Shown here piece by piece: positions 27,285 through 37,102 of a stretch of 64,000 bases of DNA (within the stretch, counting starts at the first letter, position 1; the number at the start of each line of letters is the position of its first letter). Source of the stretch: Candidatus Rifleibacteriota bacterium (GTDB lineage: Bacteria > Muiribacteriota > Ozemobacteria > Ozemobacterales > Ozemobacteraceae); NCBI GenBank assembly GCA_015232575.1, contig JADFZL010000005.1, positions 323,624-387,623 on the forward strand. The letters are read 5' to 3'. The position numbers and the translations under genes were made by a program. The notes below the pieces were generated by a model that saw nothing but the letters and a program-made list of their open reading frames with translations, was not told the DNA's origin and did not search any database.

Positions 27285-27313
27285 TTGACGAAATTGATAA
27301 AATAAAATATCCT
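27285..27313 (+). promoter_or_regulatory. Candidate promoter of the 846-residue exported protein
   Basis: TTGACG (27285-27290) and TATCCT (27308-27313) are separated by 17 bases in the divergent spacer, about 130 bases before ATG 27443. The -10 hexamer is weak. Confidence 0.35.
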
Positions 27314-27442
27314 TATAGATATTGGCAATTGTTTTTGTCAGGGCAAGAGGGAAAATTGAATGTAAGAGAATAGAAAAGTCGGAACATGTCATTCAGTAAG
27401 TCAGAAAATGAATGCATATAGTGCTCTTTCCTGGAGGCAGCC

Positions 27443-29983
27443 ATGAATTTTTTGAGGAAAAAGTCTCTGAATAGCAGATTTTTTGTTTTTTTCCTTATAT
27501 TCTCCTTTCTCGGATTACTTCCGGGAATTAACGAACAGATATCTTTATACGCACAGTCATCAAATGCGAGTGTTTCCCAGGAGATAAGTCCATTCAGCGA
27601 AGTTGCAACAGTAACACCAGGAAAAATGGTATCAACCTATGTTGCAAGTGGATCTTCTGAAACTTTATTTCCGGCGACATGGTCAGCAAGTGTTGCGAGC
27701 TCTGTTACACCTCTTTCGCCTGAAGTTCAAAAGCAGATGTCGAAAATTGAGCAGATTGCCTGGAATTTTGCGAAAGGACTCTTGCCAACTCTTGCAGTAA
27801 TGGCTTTTTCGGCTGCGGTTGCACTTCCGCTTGCGTGGGTGGTTGTCGGTGCTGTACTAGTTGGAGCTGCCTCTTCAGCTGTCTTGACAACGCTTTATGA
27901 AAACCGGATGAATCAGTTCAGGAGTGGAAAAGATAAAAAGGGTGCTGACAAGATTCTTCGCGATGTAACAATTGCAGCGGCGGTTGATGGCGCAATGGCG
28001 CCTTTTACAATGCTGACCGCCGGGTTTATTTCGGTTGTTGGTCCTGCTACAGCTAAATCAATAGTGACAACTGCAGCAAAAGTGGCTGCAGCACAATTTT
28101 ATGGACAGACATTAAGTAACATAACCAAAGCCGGAGTTACAAATGCCTGGTATTATAAATATTACGATTCCGGGAAAGAAGAAAAAGCCCTTAAAGAAAG
28201 GCTTTCTGAACTTAAGAATAAGGGTAATCTTACGAATGACGAACAGTTAGAATTTGCAAGTTCTACGCAGAATCTTGAAAAATTATTGAGGGACAAATAT
28301 ACCTGGAATAATTTTCTTACTGACCAGCGCAATTCTGCTATTAACTCATTAATAAATGGTTTTGTGGGTGGCGCCGCTGCCGGAGTTGTTTCACAGGGTT
28401 CATGGGCAAAAATAGCATCTCAGAAATTATTTAAAACTCCCTCAAAAGCCGGTCTTGTAGCAAATGCCATAATTTCCAACCCTTTTGCTTATACCTCTGG
28501 TGCAGTAAATGCATTAATTCTCAAAGAGGAAATAAATTTTAAAATTGATGAGAAGAAAACAGCACTTTCCGGATATGCTTCGGGAACTCCGATGCACACA
28601 TATATTCAGAAGAATATTGATGACCTTCAGACAGCACACGATTCAATTAAACCGATTGCTTCCGGAGCGACCAGTATGCTTGATAATATGGCTGTGCAGT
28701 CTGCGATTCTTTCTTCGACAGTTATTTCAAGCAGATTGATGGAACTTCCAAGCCAGAAACGTGATGCCGTACAGGGAAAATTCGCCGAACAGAGCAGCGA
28801 GTGGAAAAAAGCTGAGGCTTTGAAACAGGACTACGAGGCATTAAAAAACAATCCACCGGAAATAAAAAATTATACAGCGCAGGAAAATTATCAGAAGGCT
28901 CTGAAAGAGTACAATGCTTCTCTGGAAGAAGCCAGAGCGAAGTATGAACTTGCAAAAGCCGAAGCAAGCGTTTCTCAGAATACACCTGAAAACAAGGAAA
29001 AATTAAATAAGATTTCACAGGATGTAGAACAGGATATTGCCCTCAAGCAGAGACAGGAACTTGCCAAAGCCCTTGGTGGCGAAGACTATGTTGAATTTAA
29101 AATGGAAGAGATCAAGAAAAGAGAAGGTTCTCCTGCTGACATTTCCAAACTGAGACAAATGGCTCTTGAAGAAATACAGACTGAATGGTCAGATACTGCA
29201 ATGTCAAATGCAAAGGACCTTGCAGATATGGAAGATAAAATTGCACTCAAAGTAGATTCAAAATCACATACCACCGTTGTTGAAATTAACGAAGACGGCA
29301 AAAAAGTCTATGTTGTCAGAAACGCTGTTGGGAAAGAAGTTTTTCGGAAGGAAGCAGGAACAACGGGAAAAAATTTCTGGAACATTGTTTTCAACACAGA
29401 TCCTGATGAAGCTATGTGGCGTGAACTTTCAAAGATAAAAACAGCTTCTTTCGATTCTGGAGCAATGATAAAGCCTTCTCAGTACAGGGCAAAATATGTA
29501 GATATGAAAGTAGCAGAAATGAGAGGACAGGGTGTTCAGCCATCAGTTATCAATAGCAGTCTTGATGCTATTATTGCTGAAGCAGACTCTTCAATGATGC
29601 GTGTATATGGCGGATCAATGCTGAATGTCGTTCGATCAGAAATACTGGCTGCTGGTCTTGAACGCGCAAAATACAGTAATGGTGAACCGCCCGATTTGAA
29701 AACGATGGTAAGCTCATCAAAGACATTGGTTGAGAATGCTTTGCTCAGCCAATTTCAGACAGAATTGAAAGCTCAGGCAAAAAAAGTTTCAGATGGGCTT
29801 GTTCAGGAAGACAACAACAATAAGTCGCATCATAGCCAGCCCTATTCGTCTGTTCCGACATCAAGAACTACAACCCATTCTTATATTCCTCCAGCGAATA
29901 CGTCGCCGGTTTATGATAATTCATTTGAGTCAGACATCTCAAATCAGTACAACAATCGAATTTCAAGGCCCAGATACTATTGA
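27443..29983 (+). CDS. Large exported Ala/Gly-rich protein with coiled coil, function unknown
   Basis: 846 residues, GGAGG before the ATG, signal peptide ending near ISLYAQ. After a Ser/Thr-rich stretch, residues ~112-150 form a long hydrophobic Ala/Val/Gly-rich hairpin (LPLAWVVVGAVLVGAA). Similar small-residue hydrophobic stretches lie at ~175-220 and ~305-330. Residues ~455-560 are charged and heptad-like (coiled coil), and the last 60 are Ser/Asn/Pro-rich and probably disordered. No domain is recognised. The small-residue hydrophobic hairpins recall pore-forming or membrane-inserting segments, but this is only an analogy. It is divergent from the related-looking gene 25969-27177. Confidence 0.75.
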   Translation: MNFLRKKSLNSRFFVFFLIFSFLGLLPGINEQISLYAQSSNASVSQEISPFSEVATVTPGKMVSTYVASGSSETLFPATWSASVASSVTPLSPEVQKQMSKIEQIAWNFAKGLLPTLAVMAFSAAVALPLAWVVVGAVLVGAASSAVLTTLYENRMNQFRSGKDKKGADKILRDVTIAAAVDGAMAPFTMLTAGFISVVGPATAKSIVTTAAKVAAAQFYGQTLSNITKAGVTNAWYYKYYDSGKEEKALKERLSELKNKGNLTNDEQLEFASSTQNLEKLLRDKYTWNNFLTDQRNSAINSLINGFVGGAAAGVVSQGSWAKIASQKLFKTPSKAGLVANAIISNPFAYTSGAVNALILKEEINFKIDEKKTALSGYASGTPMHTYIQKNIDDLQTAHDSIKPIASGATSMLDNMAVQSAILSSTVISSRLMELPSQKRDAVQGKFAEQSSEWKKAEALKQDYEALKNNPPEIKNYTAQENYQKALKEYNASLEEARAKYELAKAEASVSQNTPENKEKLNKISQDVEQDIALKQRQELAKALGGEDYVEFKMEEIKKREGSPADISKLRQMALEEIQTEWSDTAMSNAKDLADMEDKIALKVDSKSHTTVVEINEDGKKVYVVRNAVGKEVFRKEAGTTGKNFWNIVFNTDPDEAMWRELSKIKTASFDSGAMIKPSQYRAKYVDMKVAEMRGQGVQPSVINSSLDAIIAEADSSMMRVYGGSMLNVVRSEILAAGLERAKYSNGEPPDLKTMVSSSKTLVENALLSQFQTELKAQAKKVSDGLVQEDNNNKSHHSQPYSSVPTSRTTTHSYIPPANTSPVYDNSFESDISNQYNNRISRPRYY

Positions 29984-30041
29984 TATTTCTATTTTATCGC
30001 TGTGCTTTGTGTTAAAATAGAGGGTGTCAGCTCAATTAATC

Positions 30042-31643
30042 ATGGTGAGGGAATTCAGATCTGTGGATATCTATTCTTTAGTTGTTAACCCTGTTACTAT
30101 CGGTTTTGTTATCGGATATGTGACAAATGACATTGCTGTGATAATGCTTTTTCGTCCTCATCATCCTATGAAGATCGGCTGGTTAGGCTGGCAGGGGCTT
30201 ATTCCTGCGCGACAGTCCGAACTGGCAGAGAAGATAGCAACTATTGTAACGGGAAAGTTGCTTACTTCTGACAAAATAGCTGAGCGTCTCAGCTGCAGAG
30301 AGGTTTCCTCTTCAATTGAAATGATTGCCTCTGATTCTTTTATGCATGTATTTGAAACGTCAGAATGTACTTTGCTTGATTTGATTGAAACAGAACAGAA
30401 AACGCTTATTTCAGAAATGATTGAAAAAACTTTGACAGGAGTTTCTGCTTCTTTTAATAACTGGTTGAAATCAGATGAATGCCGGGAACTTCTAGTACAA
30501 TTGGCCGAAAATTTTCTTAGCAGAAAAGTCGGAGATTTAACAAAGTCTCAGAATTATGATCTGGAAGAAGAGTTGAAATCTTTTTTGCTTTCCCATCTGA
30601 AAAGAATAATTTCTGACAATTCCTTCACTTCTACTCTGGATTCATTTATTGCAAGGTTAATGGTTGATTTTGCAAATTCACTTTCTCCAATTGAAAAGTT
30701 GATTTCTTCAGCAAATCGCGAATTAATTGAAAATGAAGCTGTTAATCTTTCCCCTGCGATATTGTCAAAAATTGAAGAAATTATTTTTACTGAAGAAAAC
30801 ATTCTTAAGATAAGGTTGATTGTAAGAGATGCAGTTGAATCTGAAATTAACAGGCAATCAGATAATCCCAATGGATTTGAGCAGATTCTTTCCTGGAGCG
30901 CAAAAAATCTTTTCAGAAATTCAATACTTCAGAAAGTTGATGAGGCAACTGCAGCACGTATTCCAGAATTTAGAAAAACCTTTTCGGACCCGGTGACAAG
31001 AAATCGTCTGGATATAATGATCCTTCAATTTATTGATGCACTATTGAAAAAAACGCCCGGAGAACTGGTTTCTGCTTATTCACCGCATCTTCTTGATCAT
31101 ATTTTCAAAAGTTTTTCGGAAATGCTTGAAAACTGGATAAAAAGTGAATCTTTTGCTTCAGAATTATCAGTGACGCTTGAAAAATCGCTAAGCGGACTGA
31201 AAGAAAAAAATCTTAAGGAGATTATTTCAGGTTTTGGAATAAAAAATAATATCTCAGAGGAGTTTGCGGCAGCGTTTCCTGCATGGTTTGAAAACAGCGG
31301 TCAATTCGGAGCGTTTTTTCGTGATAATTCAGATGTTGTCAGAAAACTTCTGAATGTACAAATATCTGCAATTGTTAAAGCCGTAGGACGTGACAAGGTT
31401 GAGGATATTCTGAAAAGTTCAGTGAAAAAGTATCTTCCACATTTTACCGAAAAACTACCTGATATAATGACCGCTGTAAACATGGAGAAAATTGTACGTG
31501 ATGAAATATCTTCATATCCGCCTGAAAAGCTTGAAGAACTTGTTCTATCTGTATGCAAGCGCGAGTTGAAAATGATAACTCTTTTTGGAGGAATCCTCGG
31601 AGCGTTGATTGGTATTCTTCAGATTTTCCTTGTCAAGCCTTGA
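30042..31643 (+). CDS. DUF445 family membrane-anchored protein
   Basis: About 533 residues. The start is uncertain: GTG 30024, ATG 30042 and GTG 30063 are all in frame, and a GAGGG ahead of the last one might favour it. The N-terminal hydrophobic segment with VIGYVTNDIAVIMLFRPHHP and GWQGLIPARQSELA is the signature of DUF445 (YheB/YtwF-like). A long helical, amphipathic body follows, with a second hydrophobic segment at the extreme C-terminus (LFGGILGALIGILQIFLV). Both ends are thus membrane-embedded. The molecular role is unknown for the family. It converges with the DGC protein gene, overlapping it by 11 bp at the 3' ends. Confidence 0.85.
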   Translation: MVREFRSVDIYSLVVNPVTIGFVIGYVTNDIAVIMLFRPHHPMKIGWLGWQGLIPARQSELAEKIATIVTGKLLTSDKIAERLSCREVSSSIEMIASDSFMHVFETSECTLLDLIETEQKTLISEMIEKTLTGVSASFNNWLKSDECRELLVQLAENFLSRKVGDLTKSQNYDLEEELKSFLLSHLKRIISDNSFTSTLDSFIARLMVDFANSLSPIEKLISSANRELIENEAVNLSPAILSKIEEIIFTEENILKIRLIVRDAVESEINRQSDNPNGFEQILSWSAKNLFRNSILQKVDEATAARIPEFRKTFSDPVTRNRLDIMILQFIDALLKKTPGELVSAYSPHLLDHIFKSFSEMLENWIKSESFASELSVTLEKSLSGLKEKNLKEIISGFGIKNNISEEFAAAFPAWFENSGQFGAFFRDNSDVVRKLLNVQISAIVKAVGRDKVEDILKSSVKKYLPHFTEKLPDIMTAVNMEKIVRDEISSYPPEKLEELVLSVCKRELKMITLFGGILGALIGILQIFLVKP

Positions 31644-32034
31644 TATCACCTTTTTCGGAAAGTTTTTTTATTTCACTTTTTGCTGCATTTACAACTTCTT
31701 TAACCTGATTCGATGGAGTTTTGCATACATTGTGTTCTTTTTCTATTCCAAGGGATGTTATTTCAATATATCCATAATCCTTAATACCCAGATTTTCGAT
31801 AATTTTCTTCCCGCATCCAAGAATGCAACCATCTATTACTAAAATTTGCGAACCCGATTCTGCTGAAGGAAGCATGCCGGCAATATGCCCGCCTAAGCCT
31901 GCAAGACAGGCCATGTCTGCTTCTCCAGTTGAGTCAAGAGTTTTTGCCGCTTCATTTGAAAGCTGTCCAACATTTGAAGCACCAGAACATGCATATACAA
32001 GGCACTTTGTATTTTTTCCACAACATTCGCTCAT
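31633..32034 (-). CDS. DGC-domain (putative zinc-binding) protein
   Basis: 133 residues. The N-terminus has CCGKNTKC, then YACSGASNVGQLSNEAA, MACLAGLGGHI, and the namesake IDGCILGCGKKI, which together define the DGC-domain family (PF08859). The many Cys residues are likely metal ligands. Members are small cytoplasmic proteins of unknown biochemical role, often near metal or redox genes. The gene lies 51 nt downstream of the ComFB-domain gene on the same strand, so they are probably co-transcribed. Confidence 0.85.
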   Translation of the reverse strand: MSECCGKNTKCLVYACSGASNVGQLSNEAAKTLDSTGEADMACLAGLGGHIAGMLPSAESGSQILVIDGCILGCGKKIIENLGIKDYGYIEITSLGIEKEHNVCKTPSNQVKEVVNAAKSEIKKLSEKGDIKA

Positions 32035-32085
32035 GAGAATCTCTCAACTTAATATATTTTCAATGACTCCGAATTTCTGTATACA

Positions 32086-32394
32086 TCAATGATGCGGATT
32101 TTTTCTGACCATGGCAAGAGCATCTGCAACTGCTTTTTTTGCCTCGCGCTTGTTTTTTTCATTTTTTGAGAATTCTGCTGGTGAAGTAAATGCGTTGAAT
32201 GCACCCGAAACCCAGTATTTGGGCGTGAGTTTGTTCAGAGAAATTGCAGCAAGATCAAGTATACAATCTTCACAATCGCAAGCTTCACCGCTTTTAAGCA
32301 GTTTTTCTATTTCCTCAAGAATCAGTCCGACCCACATGTTTTCTAATCTGCTGAAATCATATTCTTTATTGCCGAAATAATAAGTGCTTTCCAT
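32086..32394 (-). CDS. ComFB-domain protein (late competence development family)
   Basis: 102 residues. ATG 32394 has GGAGG 5 nt upstream; the longer frame from 32502 has no ribosome site. The body ENMWVGLILEEIEKLL, then ACDCEDCILDLAAISLNKL and TPKYWVSGA, follows the ComFB domain (PF10719), including the CDCxxC cluster. In cyanobacteria, ComFB-domain proteins have been reported to bind cyclic di-GMP; the original Bacillus ComFB has no settled function. A c-di-GMP role here is an inference, helped by an HD-GYP phosphodiesterase gene upstream on the same strand. The DGC gene follows closely. Confidence 0.8.
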   Translation of the reverse strand: MESTYYFGNKEYDFSRLENMWVGLILEEIEKLLKSGEACDCEDCILDLAAISLNKLTPKYWVSGAFNAFTSPAEFSKNEKNKREAKKAVADALAMVRKNPHH

Positions 32395-32466
32395 CAATTC
32401 CTCCGTCTCTGCGGTCAAAAAAATTTTCAGTATATTATGACAATGTAGCAAATTTGCTGAAATTAT

Positions 32467-32519
32467 ATAACTGCTCAATAATTCGAGGCAAGTGCATGGC
32501 ATCTTGCTGTCATTTCGAC
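32467..32519 (-). repeat. Composite short repeat with palindrome half-site
   Basis: Read on the minus strand, this begins GTCGAAATGACAGCAA and ends TCGAATTATTGAGCAGTTAT. It mirrors the arrangement at 13577-13629, where the palindrome end is followed by the same GAATTATTGAG motif. Only half of the palindrome is kept here. Confidence 0.55.
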
Positions 32520-32615
32520 ACTACCGATCTACTATTTTCATACAGTGTATATTATCTCATTTTTCCGGAAAATTTGCATGTTCAATTTTACACAGTATAA
32601 TTTTGCACACTGAAA

Positions 32616-34742
32616 TCAGTAACCCCTGATTCCTATTGAAAACGTCTTTTCTTCCTGCGGTATTGGAATAAGGGTCTCTGAATCAAAAAAAACGATGTCT
32701 TGTACAACGATTTGCTGGCTTTTTACTCCGTTATACTCATTTATTTCCAGGCTGAAAACCATATCACAAATTCCGTTAGTAATAATTTCAGTGTCAGTGA
32801 ATCTTCCCAGATTGAAGCCAATACCATAGATTGGTTGTCCGGAAGACTTTTTGAACTTGAAGCGCAGGTGATTTCTGTTTTCACCAACCTTTTTTACTTC
32901 ATAAAAATGTGCTTTCCGACAAACAAATAACGGCGGTGGATTTTCAACGCCGAATGGTGCAAATCTTCGAATTTCTGTCATAAGAGTATCTGAAATGTCG
33001 TCCAGCGAGATATCTGCGTCGATTTTCCACTCTGAAGATAATTCAGAATCAGTTATGTTTTCAAGAGCATACTTTTTCAGACGCTCACGCAATTTGTCAA
33101 TGTTTTCCGGAATAACAGTCAGTCCGGCTGCACCAACATGTCCGCCATACTTTTCAAGAAGGTCTGAGCAGGAATTTAATGCGGAAATGATATTTATTGT
33201 CTTGTACGAACGTGCTGATCCCAGGAATTTCTCGTGATCTTTGAGAAGAACGAGTACCGGACGGCAGAAGTCAAGCATCAGCCTTGTTGCAACGATTCCG
33301 GTTACGCCCTGATTATTAATCGGAGCATTGACAAGAAGAATTTTATCAGCAATAAGATCATTCTGAAGAAAAAGATGTTCCCGGACAGTTTTATAAGTTG
33401 TTTCAGCCAGGCGCTTTCTTTCACCGTTCAGATTATAAAGTTCCGTGGCAAGAGTTTTTGCTTTTAACGGGAAATCAGTGGAAAGAAGGTCTATTGCCAG
33501 CTCCGCGCTTTTGAGTCTTCCGGAAGAATTCAGGATTGGTGCGATGCTGAAAGACACATCGCGTTCAGTTATCTGTTTTCCTTTCCATCCAAGGAGCGTA
33601 AAAAGTTGCTTCAGGCCGATACGTCTTGTTTTTGTAATGAATGACAAGCCGAGCTGGGAAATAGTTCTGTTTTCGCCTTTAAGCGGAACCATGTCAGCAA
33701 TGGTACCTATTGTCATAACGTCAAGTGAGCGGTGCCAGAGATCTTTAACTCTTGTTTCAATTGCTTCGAGATATTTCAGATACATCAGCAAAAGACTCTT
33801 AACCTTGTTGAAATCGTGTGGTACATTAAGTTCTTCGCATATTTCTGTCTTTGACAAACTCGAATTTTCAGGTGTAAACTTTTTTCTGAGTTCTGAAAGA
33901 ATTATCTGTTGTTTAATTCTTGTTCCTTTTGGAAGCAGTGTTTTTACAGTTTCACATTCTTTTTCATCCCAGAAAAGCAGGCTTGTATTGGCAATGTGTT
34001 GTGCATTGAGTGTTTTCTGCGGGGAAAAGCCTTCTCTTGGCGAAAACCTGATTGCATTAATTTCATCATTTTCAACATCAAAAGCAATGAGCGGTGCAGT
34101 AAGACTTGAACTGGTAGCAAGTACAAGTGCCATTGAAAGTTTCAGTGCAACCCCAACTCCGGCAAGTTCCTTGTTTGGATAATCTGAACCGGGAAGTTTT
34201 GGATCAATAAGTGCTGCTGCATCTGGAAGTTGAGATGGCGGTTCATGGTGGTCTGTAACCACAACGTCAATTCCGAGGGATTTTGCGAAAGCAATTTCGT
34301 TGCTGTTGCTTATTCCGCAGTCAACTGTGACTATAAGGTTTACACCTTCGCGCGCAGCTGTTTCTATGTAGTGTTTGTTTAATCCATAACCGTCTTCTAT
34401 TACCGGAACAGTGAAATCGACTTTTCTCGTAAAGAGTCTTATTGTTTCAAGAAGCAGAACAGTTGATGTAATTCCATCTACATCTCTGTCTCCGTAGATT
34501 CTGATACGCTTGTTATCAGTTATTGCTTTCAAAATGCAGTCTACAGCACGGAAGATTCCACTCAGCAGAAACGGTGAGCCGAGATACCTGCTTTTTGGAT
34601 GCAGGAATCTGGTTATTACTGATTTATCTTTGAGACCTCTGTTCCATAAAATTTTTATCAGAAGGTCTGAAAAATTGGTCTGAATACGCAATCTTTCAAT
34701 TTCATCAGCTGGCGGAGAGGTAATTGTCCAGAGTCGATTCAT
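32616..34742 (-). CDS. recJ: Single-stranded-DNA-specific exonuclease RecJ
   Basis: 708 residues. DHH-family motifs are YGDRDVDGIT (D85, D87, D89), VDCGISN (D141), VVTDHHEPP (D164, H165, H166) and LAGVGVALKL. The DHHA1 region shows NNQGVTGIVATRL and EKYGGHVGAAGLTV. A C-terminal OB-type region follows. RecJ degrades 5'-ended single strands in recombination and repair and needs divalent metal. This protein is longer than the ~570 residues of the E. coli enzyme because of an insertion at ~210-300. The start codon overlaps the stop of the HD-GYP gene (ATGA), so the two are translationally coupled. Confidence 0.93.
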   Translation of the reverse strand: MNRLWTITSPPADEIERLRIQTNFSDLLIKILWNRGLKDKSVITRFLHPKSRYLGSPFLLSGIFRAVDCILKAITDNKRIRIYGDRDVDGITSTVLLLETIRLFTRKVDFTVPVIEDGYGLNKHYIETAAREGVNLIVTVDCGISNSNEIAFAKSLGIDVVVTDHHEPPSQLPDAAALIDPKLPGSDYPNKELAGVGVALKLSMALVLATSSSLTAPLIAFDVENDEINAIRFSPREGFSPQKTLNAQHIANTSLLFWDEKECETVKTLLPKGTRIKQQIILSELRKKFTPENSSLSKTEICEELNVPHDFNKVKSLLLMYLKYLEAIETRVKDLWHRSLDVMTIGTIADMVPLKGENRTISQLGLSFITKTRRIGLKQLFTLLGWKGKQITERDVSFSIAPILNSSGRLKSAELAIDLLSTDFPLKAKTLATELYNLNGERKRLAETTYKTVREHLFLQNDLIADKILLVNAPINNQGVTGIVATRLMLDFCRPVLVLLKDHEKFLGSARSYKTINIISALNSCSDLLEKYGGHVGAAGLTVIPENIDKLRERLKKYALENITDSELSSEWKIDADISLDDISDTLMTEIRRFAPFGVENPPPLFVCRKAHFYEVKKVGENRNHLRFKFKKSSGQPIYGIGFNLGRFTDTEIITNGICDMVFSLEINEYNGVKSQQIVVQDIVFFDSETLIPIPQEEKTFSIGIRGY

Positions 34743-37102
34743 GATTTCCTCAATTTTTCAATTTCTTCCGAAAGAGATTCATCTTTTAAGAGCTCAACAA
34801 AAGCATCTACAACAGCCGGATCAAATTGTGTTCCGGCGCAATTTAAAAGCTCTGCTGTGGCAGCATCGTTACCGATATTATCTCTGTAGGCTCGTTTGCT
34901 GGTCATGGCATCGTATGAATCAGCTACACAAACTATTCTTGCAAGCAAAGGGATCTTTTCGCCTTTCAGACCGTCCGGGTAACCCTTTCCGTCGTATCGT
35001 TCGTGATGATTTTTTATCAGTGGAATCTTTTCTTTGAGAAATTTTGCGGGTTCAATGATTGATGCTCCGCGGGCAGGATGGGTCTTAATGAGTTCAAATT
35101 CATCAGAGGTAAGGCGGGTTGATTTGTTAATAATGTTTTCGGAAATACCAATTTTTCCAATATCGTGCAACAGAGCGCCGATGTGCAGATCTTTTATCTG
35201 CTGGGGAAGCAGAGCCATTTTCTTTCCAATTTCTACCGAGTATAGTGCAACCCTTTCGCTGTGACCAAGCGTGTATGGGTCTTTTGCGTCGAGAGAGTTT
35301 GCAAGTGCCCTTACTGCTGCAAGATAGCTTGCTTCAAGATCTTCATAAAGTTTTGCGTTGTTAATAGTAATGGCAATCTGGGATGCAAGAGTGAAAAGCA
35401 TGTCCAGATCGTTGTTGTCGAAAGATTCTCCCGAAAGTTTGTCTGAGACAGAAAGAACTCCAAGCTTTCTTTTCTTTACCTGTAAAGGAACACACAAAGA
35501 ACTTCTGACGCCACTGCCGGAGGCTGGGTCTGTAATGTTCTCTTCGGAGAGATTGTTTATGAGCATTGGCTCGCCTTTTTCGAAAACTTTTCCAGCTATT
35601 CCTTCTCCAATTCTGATGGGTTTTTTTGTACACTCACGGTTCAATCCTTTGAAGACTTTAACATTCAGCATGTTTGTATCTTCATCAAATAGAATCAGAG
35701 AACTTGATTTAACGCCACCCAGAACTCTTGCGGTATTTTCAAGAATCATTTCAAGAAGTTTGTCCAGTTCAAGCACCATGTTCAGGCTCTTGCCTACTTC
35801 GTGCAACGTTGCAAGTTCAAGTATTTTCCTGTCAAGGTCGTGGTACAATTTTGCATTTTTTATTGCGACCCCAGCCTGCATAGATAATGTTTCCATGAGA
35901 TTCAGGTCTTCCTGCCGGAATGGATCGCCTGAAATCTTATTCGAAGCGGATATTATTCCTATTATTTCTTCATTCACTTTAAGAGGAACACAGATCGAAG
36001 AACGCACCACTGGTGTCTTTTCAAGAACATTGCCGGCTTCATCTTCTTTCAGGTCATTAATTATTATAGCTTCTCCAGTTTGAAACACCTTTCCCGATAT
36101 TCCACGGGTAATCGGCACTCTTCTTGATGTTGGAAGCAGTCCTACGTCTAGACCTTTAGCTATTTTTATTACAAATTCCCCTGTCGGAAGCGACGCCAGC
36201 ATCAGAGAACATCTTTTGACTCCGCCGAGCATCTGAATAGTTGTATCAACAATAACTTCATACAGGCGGTCCAGATTCAGTACAGAATTTATTATTCTTC
36301 CTGCCTGATGAAGTGTTGATAGTTCATAAACTTTTTTGTCAAGCAGCGTATTTTTCTGTGAAAGATCACCGATTGCTCTTTTTATGCCCTCTATCATATC
36401 GTTGAAAGACCTTATAAGCGAGGCAAATTCATCACGGCTGTGGTTATCTGGAATGAGAGCCAGTTTCCCTTCAGCAGCATTTTTTGTTGATTCAATGAGC
36501 GATTCGACTGGCGCAAGAATCAAGCGTGAAAAAAGCATTGATGCAAAATATGCAACAAAAGCAAACGCAAACGCGAGCAGAATGTTTACCTTAATGATTC
36601 GATTTTGTACATCATTATATGTGGAAACAGAAAAAGTCATCTGAATGAAACCGATTGGATCTCCGCTCGGAGTTGCATGAACTGACCTGTTGACTTCTAT
36701 TCCTACTTTCTGCGTAAGACTGTAAATAGAATTCTCGCCCGGAGTAACATCGCTTGAGTTTGCCTCGGCGATTTTAATGCTCTGCGGACTGAAAAAAGCG
36801 ATATTTAAAAGCTCATTATTTCTGGAAGTCTGGCTTATTATACTGCTGGCGATTTTAAGTAGCTTCCCCTGATTCGCCTGGTGGAACTCTCCAATATTAA
36901 GTGCTTCAATGATTTTCACCAGCATAAGGCTCTTGGTCTTGATGTTGTCTTCAAAAACATTGCGCTCAATTTCAAGTTGAAAATATGACAGAGAAAATAC
37001 CAGACAAAATATCAGCAGCAACATTCCAAGAAACATCTTTGTTCTGATATTAAATACCGGGGAATGTACATTTACAGTGGCTTTTGGTGCAGTTGTCGTC
37101 AT
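34739..37102 (-). CDS. Membrane HAMP-GAF-GAF-HD-GYP cyclic di-GMP phosphodiesterase
   Basis: 787 residues. TM1 lies at ~23-43. An extracytoplasmic sensor segment (~44-165) is followed by TM2 at ~170-190, a HAMP linker (LILAPVESLIESTKNAAEG), and two GAF domains (~265-405 and ~425-570). The C-terminal HD-GYP domain shows HSERVALYS, LLHDIGKIGI, HHERYDGKGYPDGL and VADSYDAMTS, with all metal ligands and the GYP signature present. Such enzymes hydrolyse c-di-GMP to pGpG/GMP. The two GAF repeats are similar to each other and probably arose by duplication. The gene overlaps recJ downstream and the membrane protein gene upstream by 4 bp each. Confidence 0.93.
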   Translation of the reverse strand: MTTTAPKATVNVHSPVFNIRTKMFLGMLLLIFCLVFSLSYFQLEIERNVFEDNIKTKSLMLVKIIEALNIGEFHQANQGKLLKIASSIISQTSRNNELLNIAFFSPQSIKIAEANSSDVTPGENSIYSLTQKVGIEVNRSVHATPSGDPIGFIQMTFSVSTYNDVQNRIIKVNILLAFAFAFVAYFASMLFSRLILAPVESLIESTKNAAEGKLALIPDNHSRDEFASLIRSFNDMIEGIKRAIGDLSQKNTLLDKKVYELSTLHQAGRIINSVLNLDRLYEVIVDTTIQMLGGVKRCSLMLASLPTGEFVIKIAKGLDVGLLPTSRRVPITRGISGKVFQTGEAIIINDLKEDEAGNVLEKTPVVRSSICVPLKVNEEIIGIISASNKISGDPFRQEDLNLMETLSMQAGVAIKNAKLYHDLDRKILELATLHEVGKSLNMVLELDKLLEMILENTARVLGGVKSSSLILFDEDTNMLNVKVFKGLNRECTKKPIRIGEGIAGKVFEKGEPMLINNLSEENITDPASGSGVRSSLCVPLQVKKRKLGVLSVSDKLSGESFDNNDLDMLFTLASQIAITINNAKLYEDLEASYLAAVRALANSLDAKDPYTLGHSERVALYSVEIGKKMALLPQQIKDLHIGALLHDIGKIGISENIINKSTRLTSDEFELIKTHPARGASIIEPAKFLKEKIPLIKNHHERYDGKGYPDGLKGEKIPLLARIVCVADSYDAMTSKRAYRDNIGNDAATAELLNCAGTQFDPAVVDAFVELLKDESLSEEIEKLRKS

